64,000 nucleotides of DNA from Prunus persica. Its lineage: Eukaryota > Streptophyta > Magnoliopsida > Rosales > Rosaceae. The stretch is taken from NCBI RefSeq assembly GCF_000346465.2, contig NC_034010.1, forward strand, positions 19,215,161 to 19,279,160, in the 5' to 3' direction. The stretch's first letter is position 1; the number at the start of each line of letters is the position of its first letter. The position numbers and the translations under genes are program-made. Under the pieces are notes generated by a model that saw nothing but the letters and a program-made list of their open reading frames with translations, was not told the DNA's origin and did no database searches. Positions 52,842 through 63,485 of this stretch are shown in pieces.

Positions 52842-54340
52842 TTAGACCACACTGGCTCCATGAAAGGAGTTCCACAAATCACACTCTTGATCTTCTTCAG
52901 CCTTGGTTTTGCCCCTTTCAGGCAAGAACCCGTATGCCGGGCTCGGAGCTTGCCGGAGATCAAGCGTCAAATGCGCACCACTGCCTTCATGGAACCTGTC
53001 CCAACCATGTTGATAATTATGATCAGAAAACATCTGGTGCTGCTGTGGTTCGACTGAGTTGGACCATGATTGGCCATGATCACAAAACAAATCTTCAGTT
53101 GCATGGCTGTTATGTGACGATGAATCCCAGTTTCTGTCTTCCGATGAATTAATGAGCTGGCGAGCCAAGACGGCTGCGCGGTTTTCGGCAATGAGCTCAC
53201 GAAGTGCAGCACTGGATCTTGAGGAGAGATCAGAGGGAGATACCCAGGAATCAAAACCAGTGTTCCTGGATGACAGAAGAGAGAGAGCACGTCCTGTCGG
53301 AGTTGATAAGTATCCAAACCTCCCCTTTTCTGTTGACAAAAAGACAAACACTCCATGATTAGCAATAGGGTTTCCTTTCATTAATATCAGAGGTTAGCAA
53401 CTGGGTTTTCCTTTCTATAATCTCTTTTCTTTTGGCGGAAACTATACTCGCAATGGCAAACATCGATTCAGAAAGACTCGAAGAATCTCTAAAGAAATTC
53501 AAAAAGAAAATTCTTAAGAAAGCTAAAAACAAAACAAGAAAGATTAAGAACCCGATAAGGAGATAAAATGTACACACCTTGAGAAGAAGTTCTGGATAGA
53601 GAATCATGAGAGCTCTTTCGTCTTCGCTCATTATGGCCTGCTAATCTCCTCCTACAACTCCTCTTAGACTCGTCAAACTCTGACACTACATGAAACCTAT
53701 ACGCATTTACCGATTTACCCACCCATTAGAATTTAGAACAACCAACATCATCATCATCTTATATATTGCCAAAAATATATAATAAAGTGTAATGAATCTT
53801 TTTTTTTTTGGTTTGAACATTTGCTGACATAAATGAATGCGTCATACTAATTTGTATGAGAATGTATACGAAAACGTTGCTAAAAAGTTAGCTTAAGCCC
53901 TTTTAAAATAAGCATTATCCTATGATCTTCATCAAAGTTACTAAAAGTTGTCATGATCTTACAATCAAAGCAGAAATAAAATTCTTCTCGTGGCTCAAAA
54001 AGTAAACCCATTTTGGCTCTCTCTCACCCAACAAAAGCTTACTGGAAAAAACAAGTCCACTTCATAATCCAATAATTGTCTTGTAAGTTTTTATTATTGA
54101 AACTCAAGCAAAAACAACACAAAATAAAATATTTGAACACGGTGATTCAAGAAAATATTAAAATTTCAATAATTCAATTGAGTGGTCAAATGATATCGGA
54201 TTTAAGTTATTTTTTGTAGAGATGATCTTTGAATGAGTATCTACAAAATAGACAGTTTGAATTAGTGAAACACAATACGGAGTAGGCCCTACAAGGATGT
54301 CCTTTAAATAAATTAATTTGAGGGATACCTCAATAGAAGC

Positions 54341-54379
<39 letters not shown>

Positions 54380-55659
54380 CTATCCGCCATATCTTTCTCT
54401 AATCGTTTTAATGTAGGGAATTTAGCAATAAGCCCCAAATAATTACTTTCCAGTTCAATAAAGGATCACATTTTTAGAACAAAAGGAAACCAATCGAAGC
54501 TAAGGTCAAAATTAGAATCCGATTCACCTTTTGGCCTCTTTTGTAGTGAAAAAGAATAATGTTAGAAGGACCGGATTTTTGAACTGCATTAGTGATTGAA
54601 AAATGCAGTCATAAATAAGTGGTTTTACTACTTTAGGCCAAGAAAACATTTATATATGTGGTATCAAGAATAAAGTTGTTTCTTTTCCGGTCTAATAGTC
54701 TAGCCTCCCATTCACTCTCCTTCAAAGAAATGATGGTAATTTGCATTTGGTTAATGTTCTAGCAAGTGATGATAAACCAACAACAATTGTTCTCTAATGA
54801 TCAAGTTCAAGATGGCAATTTCCACTTGGTGCCAGTTTTTTTTTTGGGAAAAAAATGGTTAAAATATTTAAAATATTAATAAAAATGAAAAGGAATTGTA
54901 GTTCAGATTATCAACTTTATCCATAAGAATAACAACAACAACAACAATAATAATAATAATAATAATAATTCAGCACAAAAATAAAGAAGAAATGAAAGGA
55001 AGTGACCTGCTGCACTGCTGACAGAAGCGCTGCTCTTGGCCCAACACCGTGACCTTGGAAGCCTTGGAGTGCATCTCGCACACCTTGTGCCTCCGGTGAT
55101 ACTCCTTCGCGTTCATCAGCGGCACGTGGCACCCCTCCACCTGACACCGCGGCACCACCTTCAACGCCAGGGTCGCCCCGCTCCCATACAGTTGCTGCGC
55201 CGCTCCTCCTCTGCCTCTCTTGCTCATCACGCCCACCGGGAGCCCCGCCACGTGTCGATCATCCAGGGCATGAGCATGAGCTCGAGCATGATCCTCGAAG
55301 TAGTGCCTCTTCCCCAGCTTCAAGCACATCAGGTGTGGGTCCGGATGGTAGTGGGAGCGGGCCCCGCCGCCGTAGAAACTAGATTGCTGCTGCTGCAAGG
55401 GATGGCCCATGATGAACGCATGACCGCCGGCGCTGGCCTCGGAGCACGTGGCGGAGCTGGAAGCCCCCGTCGTGGCGGCCACGGTGACGGCGGCCGGAGA
55501 GTAGAATGAGTTGTTGTTAGTAGAAGTAGCACCACCCCATATATCCCAATTGGTGAGGTAGGTGTTGTTATTACCATTTTGCCCTCTGCTGCTGCTGCTT
55601 ATGTGACTATTATTATTATGATCATGCCCTAACATGTTCATGTTCCCACCTATTTCCAT
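52842..55659 (-). CDS. Squamosa promoter-binding-like protein, miR156-regulated
   Basis: SBP-box transcription factor. Exons on the minus strand: 55659-55007, 53696-53578, 53329-52842, in phase, giving 419 aa. The N-terminus is Asn/His/Ser-rich with an [11 protein letters not shown] motif at about residue 110. The SBP domain starts at Cys172 ([20 protein letters not shown]), keeps all eight zinc ligands and ends [20 protein letters not shown]. As in SPL8, intron 1 interrupts the domain after CQQCSR. Exon 3 encodes [11 protein letters not shown], the peptide that overlaps the miR156 site. Short [23 protein letters not shown] C-terminal motifs follow. The HNERRRKS ending separates it from SPL8; it resembles long SPLs that may lack a direct Arabidopsis orthologue, so I give no symbol. 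SPL8 lies 7.3 kb away in convergent orientation. Confidence 0.94.
53271..53290 (-). promoter_or_regulatory. miR156 target site in SPL exon 3
   Basis: On the minus strand the 20 bases read GTGCTCTCTCTCTTCTGTCA, the standard SPL complement of miR156 (one mismatch typical of SPL targets). It overlaps the codons for ALSLLS. miR156 cleavage or repression would keep this gene low in juvenile tissue; that function is known for the family. Confidence 0.97.
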
Positions 55660-56205
55660 ATCTCTCCTCCACTGATCTGAGAGAGAGAGAGATAGAGATA
55701 AGATAGATGGGTTTTGGGTTTGGATAGTTTTGGTGGTAATATTGGGTACAAATTATAGGCAGAGATAAAGGACTAGCTGCTAGGGTATTTATAAGTGTGT
55801 GTGTGTGTGTGTATATATATAACGGGTAAGAGATTTTCACAGAAATGGGGGAGCAACAGGCTGTAGGAGTTGCCTGCTGGTTGGGTATCACATATATAAG
55901 AGGAAAGGGGTTTCAGAAGAGAGAGAGCGAGAGAGAGAGAGGGAGAGCAGTGAAGGGTTCTCTCTGGGTTTCTTTTGTTCTACACCAATGGGGTTAAAGT
56001 GATTAAGCAAAAGGCTGCAAATTTTAAGTTCGCCCAGAGAGAGAGAGAGAGAGAGAGATAGAGATTGAGAGAGAGCCCAGTGACACGTGAGAGGGAATGG
56101 ACGGACATGGGAGCGCACGTGGGAACAGTGGTAGGTGGAGCCAGCCAAGCTCCTCTGGAAAATGATTTGATTGAAGAGAGTCACTGCTATCATCAGTATT
56201 CAGTA

Positions 56206-56254
<49 letters not shown>

Positions 56255-56415
56255 TAAACTTGTGATTAGACCAGAGAGGGTGCTGAAAGAGAAAGAGAGA
56301 CGGACACGTGGCTTCCTACTAATTGATCCAATAACAATATCGTTTTCAAGTTAAACATTTACATAGTCCCGCAGCATGCATTTTTCTTACAAAATGTCTC
56401 AAAATAGTACTTCTA
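55660..56415 (-). promoter_or_regulatory. Upstream region of the miR156-regulated SPL gene
   Basis: Contains several GA tracts on the plus strand (55680-55705, about 55919-55945, 56034-56060, 56211-56251), i.e. CT in the transcript sense, as well as (GT)n with TATATATA at about 55796-55822. The leader lies near 55660-55900 and includes upstream ATGs. This mirrors the CT-rich leader of SPL8. Confidence 0.5.
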
Positions 56416-57261
56416 GGGGTCGTTTGGTACGCTGGACTGTCATGGACTAGACTAAACATTGGGATTGTCTTGGATTGGCTTGGCTTGGCATAAACTGGAT
56501 AAGCCTAGTACTGCGTTTGGTGCACGATTGGATTAGGACTAAATTTTTAAAATTTTTGAATTTTTGAATTTTTACTTTTCTTCTCTCTCCCTCTACTCTT
56601 TCTTCTTCATCTTCTCTCTGCGTCTTTTCTTTTTCATCTCTTCTTCTCCCTGCTCTCTCTCCTTCTCTTCTTTTCAATATGTATTCTCTCTTCTTATAAT
56701 TTCTACCACACCGAAAAACATCATCCAGATACTTTAGCTTTGGTGTGGAAAGTAATTTGCAGAAACAAATTTGAGGAAGAGGCAAGAGCTCACACCTAAA
56801 TCATGGCAGAAATCCATAGCCCACACCAAAATCATCATCCAAAAAAAAACTTGAGAGAGAGATAGGTAGAAGCAGACTCAAATTGATGAAGACCCAAGAT
56901 AAATCGTGGAACAGCTTCAATTGCCGTGGTGGTTTGTCGTCGCCGACACCGACTGCTGTCATCATCAGCCATCATTGTTGCTGCCTGCCATCGCCGTTTG
57001 CAACCCATAATCGGTAGTTCTGATTGCCGTTTGGGTGGTCGGTGGTTGCCGCTGGTGCTTGGGTGGAGTTGGTTGCAGAGTTTTGGTCGGGACTAATAGT
57101 CCCTCATTTTCACATGGGTTTAGCTAAGAACACCTAAGAAGGTGCTTTTGGTGGGCCTGGGATTACTAATCCCACTTAATATTAGGACCAAGTGACAACA
57201 AACATGTGATTAACTTTTAGCCAAGCCAATCCAAGCCAAGAAGGTGTAACAAACAAGCCCC
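56416..57261. mobile_element. MITE-like element with GGGGTCGTTTGG ends
   Basis: The left end GGGGTCGTTTGGTACGCTGG and the complement of the right end GGGGCTTGTTTGTTACACC are imperfect inverted repeats. CTTGGATTGGCTTGG near the left end is mirrored by CCAAGCCAATCCAAG near the right end. TA borders both sides, so the target duplication may be just TA; the superfamily is uncertain. Inner sequence is CT-rich and non-coding. Confidence 0.7.
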
Positions 57262-57264
57262 TAG

Positions 57265-59073
57265 GGCTTAATTATCAAGTCTGAAATTTTAGTACCTACT
57301 CCCTAAAATTTTAGTCAAGTCTCATTTTGTCATTCAAAATTAAAATAAACTATTTTCATCTTTTTATTGAGATTGGGTGACCCACTTTACACATATCGTC
57401 AACTTCGTTTAAAAATGTGTTAATTTTGATAATGTGATAGGGGTTTTTGTAATTTCATACACATAGATCATTATCCAGCAATTAAGGTGAGTGATATGGC
57501 AAGTGAACCCACCTCTGCATAGATAAAAATATAAGTAAATATTATAATAATTAAAATTAACTAAAATTAAAATAAATTAGAAAATATATATTCAAATAAT
57601 TAAAAACCCTACCCAGTCACTACAATCCTCCCACCCACCGTCTACCGACCACCACTTCTTTTGGTTCAATCCATTTTGGTGAAAATTCCTTAATCCAATC
57701 ACATCGGGACAGAGCATTTTAGGATTCCAAGGTTTTCCTGCAGCTGACTTCTTCCATCTTGTGTCACATCCCGAGATTGGTTCTGCCGTGGCACGATAAT
57801 GTCAGCTTTGGGCCCCTCTTTCTGCCCTCACGGTTTTGTTTCTGGAAACTCACGAGCAACTTCCCAGTGGGTCACCCATCATGGGATTGCTCTAGCCCCA
57901 ACTCGCTTAACTTCAGAGTTCCCATGACTCTGAAGCCAATGAGCTCCCAAAAGGCCTCGTGCTAGATGGAGGCGGGCATGTACATATAAGGCACATCACC
58001 CTCTCTCCGTTGGTCGATGTAGGATGTTACATCCTGGGTGAGGCGCCTCTTGCTTTTCCTCCTGGTTTTCCTTCCAAAGCTTGCAGAGGAAAGAATGGGT
58101 AAGGGTGTTGGTCTAAAAGGTGTCTTACTTCCAGCAGCCCGTGCACATGGGTTTCACTTGGTGCTTAATGATGACTTGGTTTTGATTTGGTTTTAATAGG
58201 GTGCTGGGATATTTTCTAAGTTGCTTGGCCATTTCTTCAAGGTCATGAGCTATTTTTTCTCTCTTATGCTTACCTATATATTTGGACTCAAGAAATAGGC
58301 TTGAGTTTGGTGCTCCCAAGCAGCCTAAAACTTCCACTTCTTCGACCATCATTAGCCATCATGAACACTTGTAACCATCTATATCACAACCTACTCAGCA
58401 AGCCCTAGACATTTACATGACTTGCGCCCACTTAAGCTTGTAGCGTGGCTTGATACTAAAATAAAGGTTTTCTTCGCTCAACGTCGCGTGTCGTGTGGTC
58501 TGTTTGTGCTCAGGTTTTGCCATATTGTAACGAGCTATGGTCGGGCCAAGCGATGCTTGACGGGACAATGAGCGTGGGTTCACGGAACCAGTACATTTTA
58601 TATGCTCGTATTGGATTGGCGTGGCATGCATACCATAACTTGTGTAAGCGCATACAACAAATTCCTGCATACCCCAGTCGGGCTCCTTCCTCGATAGAGT
58701 GTTGTACTGGGCTATAAATATATTTGGGGCCAGCGTTGGATTTTTGGGCCTCAATAGTTTGTTTGTTTGAGGGTTCTCAAATTTTGAATGATTTTCCTTT
58801 CTATGTTTCTGTATTTGTTTTGAGTTTATATATTTTCCTTCCTGATCTGAGTTGTGTTTTCGGTTTGAGAGAGAGAGAGTGGGACTAAGATAGACAGACA
58901 GTTACGATTGGGAATATGAGATTACATACAGTTGTTTCGATTAGAGCAAATTACATATTTGAACAATTTAAGGCCAATTAACAAAAAATGCAGATGAGAG
59001 AAAGAAGAACTCGGATGAGCAGAAGGCTGAAGAGTAACCAGAAGAATTTTGGGTGCGCTGTCTTGATAAATTT

Positions 59074-59125
<52 letters not shown>

Positions 59126-59430
59126 TGTGCTATGATGACTTTTGGTGGTTGGTTGGTTATCTGGTGCTGCGTAGGTTGGGGGTGGATATGGTGGATTTTT
59201 GTTAAGGATGGGGATGGGCGTGGGAGGATTGGAGCTACTGGGGGAGTGATTGGGGGCTGAGTAGGGTTTTTAATTATTTGAATATATTTTTTTTATGATT
59301 TATTTTAATTTTTAGTTATTTTTAATTATATTTTTATCTATATGGAGGTGGTCCACTTATCACGTCACTCACCAATTAGCATATAATAATTCATGCGCAC
59401 GAAATTAAACCTTTCTAGTAAAATCACTCA
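57265..59430. mobile_element. Degraded inverted-repeat element related to the MITE at 15106
   Basis: The left end GGCTTAATTATCAAGTC resembles the MITE end at 15106. The left arm at about 57450-57660 (GGTGAGTGATATGGCAAGTG, ACCCACCTCTGCATAGATAAAAATAT, AATTAAAAACCCTAC) pairs with the right arm at about 59220-59430 in reverse complement (GGTGAGTGACGTGATAAGTG, ACCACCTCCATATAGATAAAAATAT, AATTAAAAACCCTAC). The outer right end is missing. A Cassandra LTR is nested inside, and a GA microsatellite (59079-59122) lies near the right arm. Confidence 0.65.
57757..58036 (-). mobile_element. Cassandra-type solo LTR with 5S rRNA-like segment
   Basis: LTR 57762-58031 (270 bp). On the minus strand it begins TGTAACATCCTACATCGACC and ends CGGGATGTGACA, the ends known from Cassandra TRIM retrotransposons. 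Flanks TCTTG (57757-57761) and TCCTG (58032-58036) agree at 4 of 5 bases. At about 57850-57925 it carries a 5S rRNA-like part: AAGTTAAGCG (box A, complement of 57904-57913) and GATGGGTGACC (box C, complement of 57870-57880). No second LTR or internal domain was seen, so it is a solo LTR. Confidence 0.88.
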
Positions 59431-59499
59431 CTTATATATAATATTTTACTTTATCAACTTTCCTATAAGATACTCTACATTCTTCAATACGAACAAATA

Positions 59500-59645
59500 T
59501 GTTTGGCCTAATGAGGTTTTACTCTTTGCTTGCTAAAGTATAAGAAGAATTTGTATTTACACATGTATTCGAAGTTTTTGATTCGATTCCTCTCTTTCTA
59601 AATATCACTTGTATTAAAGAAAAAAGAAAAGAAAAGAAAAAAAAG
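59500..59645 (+). mobile_element. SINE copy, 3' part
   Basis: TTGATTCGATTCCTC at about 59578 is box B-like. The 3' end TAAATATCACTTGTATTAAAG plus a GAAAA-rich tail matches the other SINE copies in the window. The 5' part is uncertain. Confidence 0.65.
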
Positions 59646-60571
59646 TGTGTATCTTGCCTTTGGTTTTATTATTTACTCAAAAGAATGCCCAAATACATGA
59701 AATTTTACGATGGGGGCTCACTTGTGTAAAGACAAAAATGTGGTTGATGATGGCTATAAACTCTCCTCTTTTTTTAATTTTTTGTTTTATTTTGTTTTAT
59801 TTTGGTAGCTACTAGCTTAGGGAGGGGATCATGAAAGGTTGGTTACAGACCATAGAGGACATCAATATGGTATCCGGTACCATCATGGTGGGACATGTAC
59901 CTGATTCTGTAGGGAAAGTAAAATCTTTTGTAAGGTCCCCATGACATATATAGCATGAGTGCCTTACCTTTCACAATTAACAGATTAATAATGTAAATAA
60001 CTTATTTCATTGAAAAGATAATAATATTGACAAAATTTCAAATTAGCTTCAAATCATATCTACCTAGCCTTCATGGCAACATTGACAAAATTTGACATTA
60101 AAAAAATAATTAATAAATAAATAATTTGCAAATATAGGTGTTAACTTTGGTGTCAGTCATTCTTTAAGTCATTTCATCTCTTACTTAAACTTAACAAACC
60201 CAAAATTTACAAATTCGTGCATTGACCATACCATTTTTGTTGGTCAGGCGACCCTACTAATTTTGTACAAAAATTTTACAAAAAAATGAGTGCAATGAAA
60301 TACTTGTCGGTTCTTGTACGAACTTGCCTAAATATTTTGAGCTTCATATTATTCATCCGACCACAAAAAGTTGGAGAGAAATAGGTCAACTCACACACCC
60401 TTTTTTGGGGGGTTTTTTTTCTAACCTTCTCATTTTCCCAATATCAATTAGTTAAAAAAGGGGAAAAAAAAAACCCCTAAAACATTTATGTCCCTTCTCT
60501 ACGAGAAAGACTTCCATGAAACAAAAATAGCACATGATAACCCTTCAAAACTCATTCTTAGAATTGGAGTT

Positions 60572-60621
<50 letters not shown>

Positions 60622-61312
60622 CTATATATAAAACTGAACTTCATTTGGGTTCCACCTTCAAATGCGATCATTTTGGTTGGGATGGTGGATAGCAATGTTA
60701 TTATTCCACAATTAATATAGGAGGAAAAGTTGGGTTCGAGATTTTACGTACCCCACTCATATATTTTCTCCCTTGTGAGGTCTTCTCTCCAACCACGTAC
60801 TCAAAAAATAATGATATGAATATCCACCACTCTTTTGCTCGCAAACAAACATATTCCAGCATCGTAGACTTTCGACATAATGACCCATATCATAATAGTG
60901 TGAGTGAAATCATTGAATATAATTGTGACCAGTGACCGATCTGCTTGGGGACAAGCTCGAAAAAATTTCAACAGTTTGATTACTTACAAGTAAATACATG
61001 TACATAGATCTTGTTTCTTTGCTATCAGAATTACATTGAGATATTTAGTCATATATTTTTCTTTAATTTTAATAATATAAATAAACCTTATATTCTATAA
61101 ACAAATTCAAAAAATGACAGATGACTTTATTGAATTTCGTTTTGATTATTAAATTACTTTGATGTTGTTTTGGGCTTTTTTATTATAAGGTTTTGGGGTT
61201 TGATTTGTTTTAAGAAGTTAAAAACGTTTTTGTTATGTTGTAAATGGAATTTGGGTGTGTTTGTAAAGTCTATTTCATATAATTTTTTTTTTTAATAATT
61301 TAGGCTCCTATA
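59646..61312. other. AT-rich intergenic DNA
   Basis: No gene recognised. Contains a (TA)n microsatellite of about 45 bases at 60574-60618. Confidence 0.4.
60574..60618. repeat. (TA)n microsatellite
   Basis: About 45 bases of uninterrupted TA. Confidence 0.9.
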
Positions 61313-61660
61313 TTAGAGCAGCTCCAGCGAGGGAGCCCAGCCCGAGGCGAGGGCAGGAAAAAAAAAAAAAGTCGCTCCAGCGTACAGCCCAGGCCCGGGG
61401 GTGGTGTGGGACCCACCAACTCGGGCCAGCCCGAAGGCGAGACCAGCCCGAGGTCCAACTCGCGTGTTGCTGACGTCAGCCTCGCGTCACGCTGACGTCA
61501 GTGCGCCAGGTCCAAAGTGCGCTGCCACGTGTCGCCTCCCCAGCCTTCCGATCTGCTTCTCCAAATTAATCCAACGGCTGAGGCTTTTTTGGGCAATAAA
61601 AATATGAAAAAAAATCGTAAATTTTTTTAAAAAATTCTAAAAAATTCTGATATTTTTTTT

Positions 61661-62200
61661 CTATAAATACCTATCAATACCCTTCACTTTCAACACCAAT
61701 CCTCATACATTTCATTATACTTCTACTATTATTCACTCTTTATTCAACATTTTCCTCTATACCTTATTTCCATTTTCAACATTTAAGTAAATGTCTTTGT
61801 CCTTTTACTTTAATTTATTTTTATATTACTCCATTTACTTAAGTTTACAATGTAAATAAGGAAGTACCCCCCATTTGGATTCAAATAAAAATACTAGAAA
61901 ATCAAATTCCCACCAAATCAAAATATGAAAAATCGGTTTTAGTGCAAAATACGATTTAGGCTAAAAATGATGGCTCATTAAGTCAATATATACTTCATAT
62001 TAAAATCCCATAAAATCAAGTTTTCTTATTTGATGTGTAAGGAATAAAAGCCGCCAAAAATTATCTTGAGAAAATAATTATTCCGAAAAACCATTTTTCA
62101 TACTTAGCCAATATTGCACCTCCGCTAAAAAAATTATGGGTCCGCCCGTGTCTATAAATACCAACCAATACTCTTCACTTTTAACACCAAATCCTCATTT
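61661..62200 (+). repeat. Promoter-like segment repeated within each palindrome arm
   Basis: CTATAAATACCTATCAATAC at 61661 and CTATAAATACCAACCAATAC at 62152 are each followed by (C/T)CTTCACTTT(C/T)AACACCAA and TCCTCAT. The period is 491 bases. The right arm holds mirror copies near 62640 and 63130. A TATA box followed by a CA/CT-rich leader is the form of a transposase promoter; similar sequence precedes the Harbinger pseudogene near 13470. Confidence 0.75.
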
Positions 62201-62296
62201 TTTTTTTTAATGAATACCAACCAATACAACTAATAAAATAAAATCTTATCCGATATGAATAGTATTGACATGTAGGAACCCAAAAATCTATCCGAA

Positions 62297-62396
62297 NNNN
62301 NNNNNNNNNNNNNNNNNNNNNNNNNNNNNNNNNNNNNNNNNNNNNNNNNNNNNNNNNNNNNNNNNNNNNNNNNNNNNNNNNNNNNNNNNNNNNNNN
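62297..62396. other. Assembly gap (100 N) at the palindrome centre
   Basis: Exactly 100 N, starting where the left arm ends. Confidence 0.99.
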
Positions 62397-63485
62397 TAGT
62401 ATTTTGAGTTTCCACCCATTGCCATGGCTAAGGGCAATTACTATTCATTTTTTTGTTTTTTCACAACTTTTTTTTACTTAAATAATTAATTTGGATAATA
62501 TTTTCGGATAAGATTTTTGGGTTCCTACATGTCAATACTATTCATATCGGATAAGATTTTATTTTATTAGTTGTATTGGTTGGTATTCATTTAAAAAAAA
62601 ATTAGGATTTGGTGTTAAAAGTGAAGAGTATTGGTTGGTATTTATAGACACGGGCGGACCCATAATTTTTTTAGCGGAGGTGCAATATTGGCTAAGTATG
62701 AAAAATGGTTTTTCGGAATAATTATTTTCTCAAGATAATTTTTGGCGGCTTTTATTCCTTACACATCAAATAAGAAAACTTGATTTTATGGGATTTTAAT
62801 ATGAAGTATATATTGACTTAATGAGCCATCATTTTTAGCCTAAATCGTATTTTGCACTAAAACCGATTTTTCATATTTTGATTTGGTGGGAATTTGATTT
62901 TCTAGTATTTTTATTTGAATCCAAATGGGGGGTACTTCCTTATTTACATTGTAAACTTAAGTAAATGGAGTAATATAAAAATAAATTAAAGTAAAAGGAC
63001 AAAGACATTTACTTAAATGTTGAAAATGGAAATAAGGTATAGAGGAAAATGTTGAGTAAAGAGTGAATAATAGTAGAAGTATAATGAAATGTATGAGGAT
63101 TGGTGTTGAAAGTGAAGGGTATTGATAGGTATTTATAGAAAAAAAATATCAGAATTTTTTAGAATTTTTTAAAAAAATTTACGATTTTTTTTCACATTTT
63201 TATTGCCCAAAAAAGCCTCAGCCGTTGGATTAATTTGGAGAAGCAGATCGGAAGGCTGGGGAGGCGACACGTGGCAGCGTACCTTGGACCTGGCGCGCTG
63301 ACGTCAGCGTGACGCGAGGCTGACGTCAGCAACACGCGAGTTGGACCTCGGGCTGGTCTCGCCTTCGGGCTGGCCCGAGTTGGTGGGTCCCACACCACCC
63401 CCGGGCCTGGGCTGTACGCTGGAGCGACTTTTTTTTTTTTCCTGCCCTCGCCTCGGGCTGGGCTCCCTCGCTGGAGCTGCTCTTA

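Larger units (their letters stand above)
61313..63485. mobile_element. 2.2-kb near-perfect palindromic PIF/Harbinger-type element
   Basis: Element 61316-63482 with TTA on both sides (61313-61315, 63483-63485), the 3-bp target of PIF/Harbinger elements. The two ends GAGCAGCTCCAGCGAGGGAG and its complement are identical. The arms, 61316-62296 and 62503-63482, are inverted copies about 980 bases long that differ at only a handful of places (A-run length; 61501 region GTGCGCC against GCGCGCC; AAAGTGC against AAGGTAC). Each arm has a GC-rich outer 200 bases with two TGACGTCA palindromes and an AT-rich inner part with two TATAAATA-plus-leader-like segments. A 106-base unpaired stretch (62397-62502) and a 100-N gap form the centre. 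There is no transposase. Confidence 0.88.

Noticed and set aside
57850..57925. A 5S rRNA gene
   Set aside because: The 5S-like segment is diverged from 5S rRNA and lies inside an LTR with TGT..ACA ends, so it is the Cassandra LTR and not a ribosomal gene.
61401..61607. GC-rich frame of 68 codons, mirrored at 63192-63398
   Set aside because: Lies wholly in the non-coding subterminal arms of the palindromic element; the two copies exist because the arms are inverted repeats.
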